This document shows positions 1-8,841 of a DNA stretch of 64,000 nucleotides, in pieces. A program made the translations under genes and the position numbers. The stretch is from Kozakia baliensis (lineage in GTDB: Bacteria > Pseudomonadota > Alphaproteobacteria > Acetobacterales > Acetobacteraceae). The stretch covers positions 1,134,501-1,198,500 of the forward strand of contig NZ_CP014674.1 of the NCBI RefSeq assembly GCF_001787335.1, given 5' to 3'. Within the stretch, counting starts at the first letter, position 1, and the number at the start of each line of letters is the position of its first letter. The notes under the pieces are model-generated. The model saw only the letters and a list, made by a program, of their open reading frames with translations, did no database searches and had not been told where the DNA came from.

Positions 1-1
1 T

Positions 2-916
2 GAACAATGGGATTTCACGGGGTTCGATATTATTATCTCCAGCCATCACGCAGTGGCCAAAGGAGTTATCACCGGGCCTGACCAACTTCACGTATGTTAT
101 GTGCATTCGCCGATGCGCTACGCTTGGGACATGCAGACTACTTACCTGCGTCAGAGTGGGCTGCAATCAGGGCTCAAAAGCCTCTATCTACGCTGGCTTC
201 TGCACCGCCTACGCAATGTGGATGTTCGTACAGCGTCGGGCGTGGATGTTTTTATCGCAAATTCAAATTATATCGCGAGAAGAATTCGCAAAGTATGGCG
301 GCGTCATGCTACGACTATTTATCCGCCAGTCGATGTAGAGAATTTTGCACTTTCGACCAATCCACGTAAAGATTACATCGTCGTCTCGCGAATGGTACCT
401 TATAAAAGAGTTGATTTAATCGTTAGCGCTTTCTGCCGCATTCCCGATCGCAATCTTATCGTCGTTGGGGCAGGCACGGAATATGATAAGATTGCGGCAT
501 TGGCTGGCTCAGCGCCTAACATAAAACTCGCAGGACGCCTTCCTCAGGAAGAAATGGTGCGGGCCATACAAGGAGCGCGTGCCTTTGTTTTTGCTGCAGA
601 GGAGGATTTTGGAATTGCAATGGTAGAGGCTCAGGCATGTGGAACGCCTGTCATTGCTTATGGCCGAGGTGGGGCTTTGGATATTGTTAATACCTCAAAA
701 GATAAACCGACGGGCGTACTATTCGACGAACAAACTCCCGAGGCAATCATTGAAGCTATTCATGAGTTCGAGCGTCAAGAAAGTTTGATCACAACCCATA
801 ATTGTTGTGAGAATGCCCTTAAATTCTCAGCGACTGCATTTCGTACGCATATCAAAGCCATTGTTGAAAAAAGCTACGATCAGCTATTTTCAGATAATGC
901 TACCTTAGAGATCTAA
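2..916 (+). CDS. GT4-family glycosyltransferase, 5'-truncated by window edge
   Basis: The open frame runs in from the left edge (frame 2) and ends at TAA 914-916, so the true start lies outside the window. A GTG at position 53 is internal: the upstream in-frame residues (DIIISSHHAVAKG) continue the family motif. What is seen is the conserved GT4 block 'TGPDQLHVCYVHSPMRYAWD', then IANSNYIARRI, the YPPVDVE hinge, and a nucleotide-sugar-binding C-terminal domain with EDFGIAMVEAQACGTPVIAYG (the E-x7-E type motif). Such enzymes are cytoplasmic or peripheral and add a hexose, often mannose, to a lipid-linked repeat unit of an exopolysaccharide. The next gene starts 1 nt after the stop and encodes a polymerase-like membrane protein, which supports a polysaccharide cluster. 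The donor sugar cannot be read from sequence. Confidence 0.9.
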   Translation, partial: EQWDFTGFDIIISSHHAVAKGVITGPDQLHVCYVHSPMRYAWDMQTTYLRQSGLQSGLKSLYLRWLLHRLRNVDVRTASGVDVFIANSNYIARRIRKVWRRHATTIYPPVDVENFALSTNPRKDYIVVSRMVPYKRVDLIVSAFCRIPDRNLIVVGAGTEYDKIAALAGSAPNIKLAGRLPQEEMVRAIQGARAFVFAAEEDFGIAMVEAQACGTPVIAYGRGGALDIVNTSKDKPTGVLFDEQTPEAIIEAIHEFERQESLITTHNCCENALKFSATAFRTHIKAIVEKSYDQLFSDNATLEI

Positions 917-917
917 A

Positions 918-2303
918 ATGGGCGTTACGCTTCTCGGTGCTTTCCTTATTCCGTTATGTTTGCTGTGGTGGAATCGTCCGGAGCGTTTAATAGAGCTTAC
1001 TCTTATTGTCGGAATTTTTCAGGCTGCTGCCGTGGCTACAATAGGCGGACTTGGATTACAGCCGCCTATTGGTCCGTCTCTTGCATTTTTGTCTTTCGTG
1101 GCGCTCCAGTTTTTATTGGGCGCGCGATATCCAGGCAGTGCACTTGCTTTGCGGATTTGTCTTCCGTTTATACTTGTTGGTGTATGGACCGTTGTTGGGT
1201 CATTGCTACTTCCGAGGCTGTTTGAAGATGCAGTGCTTGTCTGGCCGCAGAAAGGTGATTCAGTTGGTGGCCGGATTCTTCTGGCGCCAAGTTCGGGCAA
1301 TTTCACTCAAGATGGGTATCTCGTACTCAATCAGATCATGTTGGTCTTTGCAGCATGTTACTTTACAAAAACCAATCTCAAAGTTGATCGGTTCTACAAA
1401 GCTTATCTCTTAGGCGGTTGGATAGTTTGTATTGTGTGCTTTTGGCAAATGGCGCATCGAACCGCTGGCGTTCCGTTTCCCGATATATTTTTCTATTCCA
1501 ACCCGAGTTGGGCTATTCTCGACACGCAGATGGCTGGTCCTGTTCCCCGAATCAACGCTACTTTTACTGAACCAGCAGCCTGCGCATCTTACCTCACGGG
1601 AACAATTTTCTCCACAATCTGGATTATAATACGAGGGCATCGTCTTCGTATGGCTTCTTGGCTCGTTCCTGTTTCGATAATGGCATTATGCATTACGACA
1701 TCTACTACAGGATATGCAGCGCTTGTCGTTGGTGCGCCGATGTTGATGCTCTATGCCATCAGCACAGGGTCTGCACCCCTGATCCGGCGATTGAGTGCAT
1801 TATCGCTTATTGGCGTTTGTTTTGCAGGCGGAGGTTGGCTCGCAGCATCGGCGTTGGCCCCTCAAGCTTTATCTGCTGCCAGCTCCGTTATGAGCGACAC
1901 AAGTAAAAAGCAGCAATCCGCGTCATATCAAGAACGCTCGCAAGCAGATGCAGATTCTTTAGAAGTTGCGGCTCAAACCTGGGGATTAGGTGCAGGTTGG
2001 GGAAGTAATCGTGCTTCAAGCCTGATCCCGGCTTTGCTGGCTACGATTGGTGTGTTTGGGCTTATTGGATTGATCTTTGCCGATTGGAAAATTTTATACG
2101 CTGGATTGATGGCATGTCGAAGGGCCGGTACTGAATACAAAGCTGAGGCTCTCGCTATTGATGGCATGATCGGTGGCCTTATTGGGCGTGTAACGGCAGC
2201 GTGTATTTCTGGTCCAACACTTGGGACACTTGATTTTTATACCATGATTGCTCTGATTGCCGCATCTGTGGCGAGAGTTAAAGGAAAAATCAAAGCTACG
2301 TAA
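918..2303 (+). CDS. Polytopic membrane protein, probable exopolysaccharide polymerase (Wzy/O-antigen-ligase-like)
   Basis: This is a 461-residue, very hydrophobic protein with roughly ten or more predicted membrane segments. It has a longer hydrophilic loop around residues 300-355 (Ser/Gln/Ala-rich, ending in ERSQADADSLEVAAQTWGLGAGWGSNRASS). A G-x-G-W-G-S-N-R type motif after a large periplasmic loop is common in Wzy/WaaL-like polymerases. The ATG follows the preceding glycosyltransferase stop by 1 nt, so the two are probably translationally coupled. I infer assembly of a polysaccharide from lipid-linked units in the inner membrane. The family assignment rests on topology and context, not on a catalytic motif. 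Confidence 0.65.
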   Translation: MGVTLLGAFLIPLCLLWWNRPERLIELTLIVGIFQAAAVATIGGLGLQPPIGPSLAFLSFVALQFLLGARYPGSALALRICLPFILVGVWTVVGSLLLPRLFEDAVLVWPQKGDSVGGRILLAPSSGNFTQDGYLVLNQIMLVFAACYFTKTNLKVDRFYKAYLLGGWIVCIVCFWQMAHRTAGVPFPDIFFYSNPSWAILDTQMAGPVPRINATFTEPAACASYLTGTIFSTIWIIIRGHRLRMASWLVPVSIMALCITTSTTGYAALVVGAPMLMLYAISTGSAPLIRRLSALSLIGVCFAGGGWLAASALAPQALSAASSVMSDTSKKQQSASYQERSQADADSLEVAAQTWGLGAGWGSNRASSLIPALLATIGVFGLIGLIFADWKILYAGLMACRRAGTEYKAEALAIDGMIGGLIGRVTAACISGPTLGTLDFYTMIALIAASVARVKGKIKAT

Positions 2304-2533
2304 TCGAGTGAGCTAAATTTAGTTTTTGTGCACGAAGGAGTGAATATTTCATAGAATTTCTTGACTAATAAATGTGTCAAGTAGCGAGTTCTGGTCTCTC
2401 ATTTGACTTGGCGCTGCAGTATTTAATGTGCTGCATCCTCATTGCGAGGAGAAATTCATATGTAAATATTTTTACCAAAATAGGTATAATTATACTGGAA
2501 AATATGAAAATTTTTGGTGTCGGTAGTATCTAG

Positions 2534-2571
2534 AATGTTTGATCTATTTTCATAAAAGATCAAACATTTTT
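2534..2571 (+). terminator. Rho-independent terminator-like hairpin
   Basis: An 11-bp perfect stem, AATGTTTGATC (2534-2544) with GATCAAACATT (2558-2568), has a 13-nt loop and a short T run to 2571. It lies about 230 nt beyond the polymerase-like gene, so it may end the polysaccharide transcript. The T tract is short and the stem is AT-rich. Confidence 0.5.
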
Positions 2572-2778
2572 CAACATACAATATAAAATAGAGGATTCGA
2601 AAAACCTATATCTAAGCTTCATTGTCAATAACGATATCAAATGCTATGCTTCTAATATTACTGGAAGAAGGGTTTTCGAACCGCTAAAATAATAAGCTAA
2701 GCAAATATTATTAATGGACATGTTAATATTCTGTTAATACAAATCATTCAATATAGTATTTCTAATATGTGTACGATG

Positions 2779-2797
2779 CAATGTGAATTACACATTG
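2779..2797. promoter_or_regulatory. Perfect dyad, candidate operator of the polyol operon
   Basis: CAATGTG (2779-2785) and CACATTG (2791-2797) form a perfect inverted repeat with a 5-bp spacer. It sits about 240 nt upstream of the repressor gene and just upstream of a plausible sigma-70-type promoter. SorC-family regulators and CRP/FNR-type regulators both bind dyads of this kind; which one applies here is unknown. Confidence 0.4.
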
Positions 2798-3035
2798 TCG
2801 GCACAAAATTTTGCTCCACAATGCTTGCATAAACTTTATACACCACAGCTAAAATCGTAGATGCTCTTTAATAAGCAGCGACGCTTACGTTAGTTTCGCT
2901 GGGCTCATATCGATCGAAATAATCCTCTCCCATGTGTGATTTATAACATTAAAAATGGTTGTTGACTCATATTAAATGTTATATGTAAGTTTTTTCATCA
3001 CATGAAACGAATCACAGTTTCGGTTGGTGAGCATT

Positions 3036-4055
3036 ATGGGTCGAACGAGGACATATCGCGCTGCTGAAGACTGTCTTTCAGTCCGGGCTGCCTGGTTGCA
3101 TTTTATTGGCGGGCTAACGCAGACGGAAGTCGCGGCACGGCTTGGCGTATCGAGCGTCAAAGCTCATCGGCTTATTATGAGGGCGCAGAAAATTGGCGCG
3201 GTGAGAGTCTCGGTTATCGGGAACATTGCGGAATGTGCTTCTCTCGAAAAGCAGTTTTCCGATCGCTATGGTCTGGATTACTGCGAAATCGTTCCCGAGA
3301 TAGACGATACCGCAATGCCACTTCATGAGCTTGGCGTGGCGGGTGCGGCATTTCTCGAGCGTGAAATCAATAGCGGGCAATGTAGCGTTATCGGCATCGG
3401 AAATGGCCGGGCGATTGCAAGCCTAGTTTCGGAAATTCCACATGGAAATTTGAGCGGAATTTCGTTCGTCTCCATGCTTGGCGGGTTGACGCGCAATTTC
3501 GCGGCGAACCCGTTCGACGTCATTCATCGCCTTGCCGAGAAAACAAATTCACCATCTTACGCAATGCCGGTGCCCTTTTTCGCGAACACATCTGCCGATC
3601 GGGACGTGCTTCTGGCGCAGCGTGGTGTGCAGGAAGTTTTGGCGCTGGCCAATCGAGCGGATTTAATTCTCGTCGGAATCGGCGCTGTGGCGGCGGGCGC
3701 TAATCTGGTAGCTTCGCATGTGGTGGAGCCTGAAGAAATTATGGCTGTCGCACGGGCTGGCGGTGCCGGTGAGATGTTAGGGCATTTTTTCGATAGCGCA
3801 GGACAACCGATGCGCACGTCTTTGACGGATCGCGCCCTTGTGCCGCCTCTCGAAAGTCTCCAAGGGCGGCGTGTGGTGGCAATCGCCGGGGGAGGCGAGA
3901 AAATAACGCCGATTAGCGCGGTGCTCGCGAGTGGCTATTTGCGTGGCTTGATCACTTCGGAAAGCACAGCTCGCGCCATTCTAGATAAAGACTACAAAAG
4001 AGAAGTTTCAACATCGAGCGATACGGTTCAGACTCAGGTGGGAGTTGTCGCATGA
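3036..4055 (+). CDS. eryD: SorC/DeoR-family transcriptional regulator (EryD-like)
   Basis: The protein has an N-terminal helix-turn-helix (about residues 24-55, LTQTEVAARLGVSSVKAHRL) followed by a SorC-type sugar-phosphate-binding domain containing IGNGRAIASL and GIGAVAAGANL. SorC regulators bind a phosphorylated sugar or polyol as effector and control the adjacent catabolic operon; EryD of Brucella represses eryABCD. ATG 3036 is preferred over upstream TTG 3024 and GTG 3027 because GGTGAG (3026-3031) makes a reasonable ribosome-binding site for it, giving 339 residues. The 3' end overlaps the kinase ATG by 4 nt (ATGA). In Brucella eryD is last in the operon, whereas here it is first. Confidence 0.82.
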   Translation: MGRTRTYRAAEDCLSVRAAWLHFIGGLTQTEVAARLGVSSVKAHRLIMRAQKIGAVRVSVIGNIAECASLEKQFSDRYGLDYCEIVPEIDDTAMPLHELGVAGAAFLEREINSGQCSVIGIGNGRAIASLVSEIPHGNLSGISFVSMLGGLTRNFAANPFDVIHRLAEKTNSPSYAMPVPFFANTSADRDVLLAQRGVQEVLALANRADLILVGIGAVAAGANLVASHVVEPEEIMAVARAGGAGEMLGHFFDSAGQPMRTSLTDRALVPPLESLQGRRVVAIAGGGEKITPISAVLASGYLRGLITSESTARAILDKDYKREVSTSSDTVQTQVGVVA

Positions 4056-5650
4056 CACTTCTTCAGGAACCGCTGATCATCGGGATTGATTCTGGTACAT
4101 CGATCGTCAAAGCTGTTGCATTCGACTTGACGGGTGAGCAAGTCGGTATGGCGTCACGCCTTAATCATTACGAACTTGCAGGTGATGGTGCCGCAACTCA
4201 ATCCATGGGGCAATCATGGGCGGATTGTGTGGCCACGCTTCAAGCGTTGGCCGAACAAATCCCTGATCTTGCACGGCGAACGATAGCTGTTTCCGTTACC
4301 GGGCAAGGAGACGGCACGTGGTTAGTGGGGCGAGACAATGCTCCTGTAGGGGACGCATGGCTTTGGCTCGACGCCCGCGCCGCAGGAACAGTTCGTACAT
4401 TGCGGGGTAGCCCGGCGGAACGGGCGCGTTATGTCGCAACTGGGACGGGTCTTTCCACCTGTCAACAAGGTGCGCAACTCGCTCATATGTTGCGAACAGC
4501 CCCGGATCTGTTGGAAAAGGCGGAAGTTGCCTTGCACTGCAAGGATTGGTTGTTCCTGAATTTGACAGGCGTGCGGGCGACCGATCCTTCCGAAGCCAGC
4601 CTGACGTTCGGCGATTTTCGGACGCGGCGCTATGATGATTTTGTCATCGACGCGCTCGGTCTGCGGAGTGTGAACCGCTTGCTGCCGCCGATTGTCGATG
4701 GCGCAACGCAAACATTCCCTCTGTCCGCAGCCGCTGCTACCGCGACGGGCCTGCTGCAAGGAACGCCGGTTTCACTCGGCTTTATGGATATCGTTTCGAC
4801 TGGGCTGGGCGCAGGCGTTTATACGCGCGGGCAACCAGCCGCCTGTACGGTGACGGGATCGACCGGCATTCACATGAAGGCCGTTCATTTCAGCGAATTC
4901 CTTTTGAACGATTCAAATACCGGCTACGCGATTGTGTTGCCGGTTCCCGATCTTGTGGCACAAATTCAATCGAATATGGCGGCAACGCTGAATATCGATT
5001 GGGTTCTTTCGCTGGCGGCCGAGATCGCTAATGGTGCGGGCACGTCATTCCAGGCGTCGGATTTTGTGCCACGGATCGAAGGCTGGCTTCAGTCGAGCCA
5101 ACCCGCGCGGCTTTTGTATCACCCCTATATTTCGGAAGCGGGAGAGCGTGGCCCGTTCATCAATGCCGCAGCGCGGGCTTCCTTCATTGGGCTAAGCCAA
5201 AACCATCATTTTGCCGATCTCGTCCGTGCCGTGATCGAAGGTCTCGGCCTAGCGGCGCGCGATTGTTACACCGCAATGGGCACGATTCCGGCGGATATAA
5301 GACTTTCCGGAGGGGCGACGCGCTCTGGTTCCCTGCGCGAAATTCTCTCCGCCGCCATCGGCGCGCCTGTGCGTCTCTCCGGTCGCGCCGAAGCCGGAGC
5401 GGCCGGAAGCGCTATGATGGCGGCGGTGGCGATCGGTGCGTTCGCTTCAATGGATGACTGTTTGGATGTGTGGGTTACACCGCGCCTCGGTGCACTTGAG
5501 CATCCTGATCCTGCCCTAGCGGCGACTTATGCCGCTCATTTTGAAACCTACCAGCGTGCGCGCATTGGCCTGGAGCCGGTGTGGGATGCTCTTTCCGCAC
5601 CGTTTCCTCACCCCAATGACCGCTGGCATCATGAAAGACTTCGGGCATGA
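4052..5650 (+). CDS. eryA: FGGY-family carbohydrate kinase, erythritol kinase-like
   Basis: The 532-residue FGGY kinase begins with the phosphate-1 motif IIGIDSGTSIVKAVAFD and carries TVTGSTGIHMKA and the C-terminal RLSGGATRSGSLREIL ATP-binding motif. EryA-type kinases phosphorylate erythritol with ATP in the cytoplasm, giving L-erythritol-4-phosphate. The erythritol assignment comes from the EryA-like length together with the EryB-like FAD dehydrogenase and EryC-like isomerase that follow; a related polyol (for example another tetritol or a pentitol) cannot be excluded. It overlaps both neighbours by 4 nt, indicating tight translational coupling. Confidence 0.82.
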   Translation: MTLLQEPLIIGIDSGTSIVKAVAFDLTGEQVGMASRLNHYELAGDGAATQSMGQSWADCVATLQALAEQIPDLARRTIAVSVTGQGDGTWLVGRDNAPVGDAWLWLDARAAGTVRTLRGSPAERARYVATGTGLSTCQQGAQLAHMLRTAPDLLEKAEVALHCKDWLFLNLTGVRATDPSEASLTFGDFRTRRYDDFVIDALGLRSVNRLLPPIVDGATQTFPLSAAAATATGLLQGTPVSLGFMDIVSTGLGAGVYTRGQPAACTVTGSTGIHMKAVHFSEFLLNDSNTGYAIVLPVPDLVAQIQSNMAATLNIDWVLSLAAEIANGAGTSFQASDFVPRIEGWLQSSQPARLLYHPYISEAGERGPFINAAARASFIGLSQNHHFADLVRAVIEGLGLAARDCYTAMGTIPADIRLSGGATRSGSLREILSAAIGAPVRLSGRAEAGAAGSAMMAAVAIGAFASMDDCLDVWVTPRLGALEHPDPALAATYAAHFETYQRARIGLEPVWDALSAPFPHPNDRWHHERLRA

Positions 5651-7152
5651 GCGATCTGCTGGATCTTCTCGTCATTGGCGGCGGCGTCAATGGCGCGGGC
5701 ATCGCGCGCGATGCGGCCGGGCGCGGCTTAAGCGTCATGTTGGTGGAGAAAGACGACCTCGCCCAAGGAACATCGTCTCGTTCGGGTAAGCTCGTGCATG
5801 GTGGGCTGCGTTATCTCGAATATTACGAGTTTCGTCTTGTCCGCGAAGCATTGATCGAGCGTGAAGTGTTGCTGGCGAGTGCACCACATATCATTTGGCC
5901 AATGCGTTTCGTTCTGCCGCATAGTCCAAGTGACCGGCCGGCATGGCTCGTGCGCCTGGGTTTGTTTCTATACGACCATTTAGGCGGAAGGCGTCGCTTG
6001 CCAGGCACACGGACGCTCGATCTGCGACGCGATCCGGAAGGTCAGCCTATCCAACGACGCTACCGGCGCGGCTTCGAGTATTCGGATTGCTGGGTGGACG
6101 ATGCGCGCCTTGTGGTTCTGAACGCAATGGATGCTCAGGCGCGCGGCGCGAGCATTCAAACACGCACGGCTTTTATCGGCGCACGGCGCGAAAACGGTGT
6201 CTGGATTGCTGAAATTGCCGACACGCGTAATGGAATACGCCGCACGATACGTGCCCGTGCGCTTGTGAACACTGCTGGCCCATGGGTGACGAAAGTGATT
6301 GGCGCGGTGCAGGATGCACACTCCACTCGCAAGGTTCGCCTTGTGAAGGGCAGCCACATCGTCACGCCGAAATTCTGGGATGGTCCACACGCTTATCTTG
6401 TGCAGAACCATGACAAGCGGGTGATTTTCATCAATTCGTACGAAGGTAATCATGCGTTGATCGGCACGACCGACATTCCGTATGATGGCGCACCTGAAGA
6501 TGTTGCCATTAGCGAGGAGGAAATTCGTTATCTGCTGGATGCGGTTAACCGTTACTTCAAGCAGAAGCTGCGGCGATCGGATGTACAGCATAGTTTCTCA
6601 GGTGTGCGCCCGCTGTACGATGACGGTCAGGGTAACCCTTCAGCAGTCACACGCGATTATGTTTTCGATCTGGATGAACGGGACAATGTGCCGCTGCTGA
6701 ACGTGTTCGGTGGTAAGATTACGACGTTCCGTAAACTATCGGAACATGCCATGCAGAAACTCGCGCATGTTTTCCCCAATATGGGAAAGGATTGGACGGC
6801 GCGCAGTTACCTTCCGGGCGGGAATTTGCCGCAGGGAGATATGCCAACGTTCCTTGAATATTTAGCCGAGCGTTATCCGTGGTTGCCGCGCGATCTTGCA
6901 CATTATTACGCACGCACCTACGGGACGCTCACCATAAAAATTCTTGCCGATGCACAAGATCTGCCCTCGTTAGGGCAGCATTTCGGCGGCCATTTCTTCG
7001 AGGCGGAAGCGCTTTATCTGACGCGTCGTGAATGGGCCGAGACAGTGGAAGACATTCTTCAGCGCCGCACCAAACACGGGCTACATCTAACCGCAGCGGA
7101 GACGGACACATTCTCGCGGTGGTTCGCGCAGCCACGCCAACATGCGGCTTGA
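5647..7152 (+). CDS. eryB: FAD-dependent polyol-phosphate dehydrogenase (GlpD family, EryB-like)
   Basis: The N-terminal FAD-binding motif VIGGGVNGAGIARDAAGRG and the GlpD-type signatures GTSSRSGKLVHGGLRYLE and SGVRPLYDD mark the glycerol-3-phosphate-dehydrogenase family (501 residues). EryB oxidises L-erythritol-4-phosphate to the corresponding tetrulose phosphate and passes electrons to the respiratory quinone pool at the inner membrane. Position between an EryA-like kinase and an EryC-like isomerase distinguishes it from an ordinary GlpD. It starts inside the 3' end of the kinase gene (ATGA overlap). Confidence 0.83.
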   Translation: MSDLLDLLVIGGGVNGAGIARDAAGRGLSVMLVEKDDLAQGTSSRSGKLVHGGLRYLEYYEFRLVREALIEREVLLASAPHIIWPMRFVLPHSPSDRPAWLVRLGLFLYDHLGGRRRLPGTRTLDLRRDPEGQPIQRRYRRGFEYSDCWVDDARLVVLNAMDAQARGASIQTRTAFIGARRENGVWIAEIADTRNGIRRTIRARALVNTAGPWVTKVIGAVQDAHSTRKVRLVKGSHIVTPKFWDGPHAYLVQNHDKRVIFINSYEGNHALIGTTDIPYDGAPEDVAISEEEIRYLLDAVNRYFKQKLRRSDVQHSFSGVRPLYDDGQGNPSAVTRDYVFDLDERDNVPLLNVFGGKITTFRKLSEHAMQKLAHVFPNMGKDWTARSYLPGGNLPQGDMPTFLEYLAERYPWLPRDLAHYYARTYGTLTIKILADAQDLPSLGQHFGGHFFEAEALYLTRREWAETVEDILQRRTKHGLHLTAAETDTFSRWFAQPRQHAA

Positions 7153-7164
7153 GGAGGCTAAGTC

Positions 7165-8097
7165 ATGGGATTGACGCTCTCTTTGAATACCAATCCGTTG
7201 GTGAACCGCTTTGCGGAACCGACCGATCTGATCACGGCGGTAGCGCGCGACCTGAAAATTCGCGATCTGCAACTGACGCATGAATTCATCAACCCGTCAT
7301 GGTCTGGCGCCACGGTACGCCGCCTGACACGTGAGATGCAAAAAGCGCTCGCGTCTACAGGTGTGTGCGTTACGTCAGGGATGACGGGGCCTTATGGACG
7401 GTTGAACCATTTCGGTCACCCGGATGCTGAAGTGCGCGATTACTATGTAACGTGGTTTAAAATATTCGCCGATATTATTGCGGATCTTGGCGGAAAGTCG
7501 ATCGGAACGCAGTTTGCGATCCTGACATACAAGGATTTCGACAATAAAGCAGCGCGCGAACAGGCAATTGAAACGGCCTTGGAATGCTGGGGGAAGGTGG
7601 CTGAACATGCCGCCGATGCCGGGCTGTCTTTCCTGTTCTGGGAGCCGATGTCGGTCGGTCGGGAGTTTGGCGAAACGATTGACTCGGCTTTGTTACTACA
7701 GGATCGGATCGAGAAAATGGACTTTGCGATACCGATGAAGATGATGGCGGATATAGATCATGGCGATGTCACGAGTGCCCGATCAGATGATTATGATCCA
7801 TATGCCTGGGCGCGTGCGGTACCGCAGCATTCTCCTATTATTCACATCAAACAATCCTTGATGGACAAGGGCGGGCATCGCCCGTTCACGGCGGAATATA
7901 ATGCCTGTGGCCGTATACAGCCAGGGCCTCTGCTAGCGGCTTTTGAGGCCGGCGGCGCGCGCGACAACGAGATTTGCCTGGAATTATCTTTCAAGGAACG
8001 CGAGCCGAACGACCGCCAGGTAATGGACCAGATTGCGGAGTCCGTCGCCTTCTGGACACCTTATATAGATACGGGACGGCAATCGCTTAACATTTGA
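7165..8097 (+). CDS. eryC: TIM-barrel sugar-phosphate epimerase/isomerase (EryC-like)
   Basis: This 310-residue protein of the xylose-isomerase-like TIM-barrel fold has FLFWEPMSVGREFGET, ADIDHGDVTS and ICLELSFKEREPND, with the acidic and histidine residues typical of the metal site. Brucella EryC, formerly called a dehydrogenase, was shown to be an isomerase that converts L-3-tetrulose-4-phosphate to its D form. An SD-like GAGGAGG lies 7-13 nt before the ATG. The two further isomerases of the Brucella pathway (TpiA2/EryH and RpiB/EryI) are not encoded in this window. Confidence 0.8.
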   Translation: MGLTLSLNTNPLVNRFAEPTDLITAVARDLKIRDLQLTHEFINPSWSGATVRRLTREMQKALASTGVCVTSGMTGPYGRLNHFGHPDAEVRDYYVTWFKIFADIIADLGGKSIGTQFAILTYKDFDNKAAREQAIETALECWGKVAEHAADAGLSFLFWEPMSVGREFGETIDSALLLQDRIEKMDFAIPMKMMADIDHGDVTSARSDDYDPYAWARAVPQHSPIIHIKQSLMDKGGHRPFTAEYNACGRIQPGPLLAAFEAGGARDNEICLELSFKEREPNDRQVMDQIAESVAFWTPYIDTGRQSLNI

Positions 8098-8172
8098 ACA
8101 AAATTATGAACCCGGATCGGGGGCTGTGACGATGAAGAGAAATACACTGTCGGATGGCTGGGAGTGGGTAGC

Positions 8173-8841
8173 ATGACGACTGCGACAATCGGCTCTCCCT
8201 CGCGTTCTGGAGCCAAGCCCGCCAAGCGTGGTCGGGCTCTCCTTTGGTCGGGTGTCTTGGGCCTTGGTCTGATCGGCGCGATGGCGTTCGATACGCACGT
8301 TGTTCGGATCGGCACATCCGGAGGAGAGGCGGTTCAAGTTTTCTCCGCTGAAGCGTATGGCCCGGCTGAATTTCCCAAAATTCAGGCCGCGATCGGTCAA
8401 CGTGCGGTGGATGCTGTGACGCTTGCCAACGCCATCAAAGCCGATGCCGATGCCGCCGCCAAGAAATACGGCGTGCAAGGATCGGTAGGTTCTGAAATTT
8501 CGGTCAAATTCACCGGAACAGTGGGCGAGGGAAAGCGGGGCATCTATACAGTCGCAGTGCCGGGCATGCCGGATGACGTACACATTCGCATGCAAACCGG
8601 CCCTGCCATCAATGGGATGGATATTCGCGATGCGACAGGAATGGTGTCGTTTGGAAAATTCCGGAACCAGATCGACTACCAAAATGCTGGTACGGCTCTG
8701 AATAACGAGATGAAAAAACAGGTTCTCGCCGGCATCGACATGGCCAAGCTTTCCGGAAAGACCATAAATGTGATCGGTGTATTCCAGTTGATCAACCCAT
8801 CGAACTGGCTGGTCACACCTGTGGAGTTGAAGGTGAAATGA
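8173..8841 (+). CDS. DUF2291-family periplasmic/membrane-anchored protein
   Basis: An N-terminal hydrophobic segment (WSGVLGLGLIGAMAF) is followed by a periplasmic domain ending with the DUF2291 signature GKFRNQIDYQNAGTALNNEM. DUF2291 proteins recur in sugar ABC-transporter operons, including erythritol loci of rhizobia; their biochemical role is not established. I chose ATG 8173 over GTG 8164 because the GGAGTGGG stretch (8161-8168) fits as its ribosome-binding site. The 3' end overlaps the ABC ATPase gene by 4 nt. Confidence 0.8.
   Translation: MTTATIGSPSRSGAKPAKRGRALLWSGVLGLGLIGAMAFDTHVVRIGTSGGEAVQVFSAEAYGPAEFPKIQAAIGQRAVDAVTLANAIKADADAAAKKYGVQGSVGSEISVKFTGTVGEGKRGIYTVAVPGMPDDVHIRMQTGPAINGMDIRDATGMVSFGKFRNQIDYQNAGTALNNEMKKQVLAGIDMAKLSGKTINVIGVFQLINPSNWLVTPVELKVK

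Larger units (their letters stand above)
2304..3023. other. 720-bp AT-rich intergenic region
   Basis: No convincing coding frame is visible. The stretch is markedly more AT-rich than the neighbouring genes. It contains a terminator-like hairpin (2534-2571), a perfect 7+7 dyad (2779-2797) and, downstream of the dyad, a possible promoter (TTGCTC near 2811, TTTATA near 2835). It separates the polysaccharide cluster from the polyol operon. Confidence 0.6.

Noticed and set aside
5980-6591. 203-codon minus-strand frame inside the EryB-like gene
   Set aside because: It is antisense to a clear GlpD-family protein; no signal, domain or ribosome-binding site supports it.
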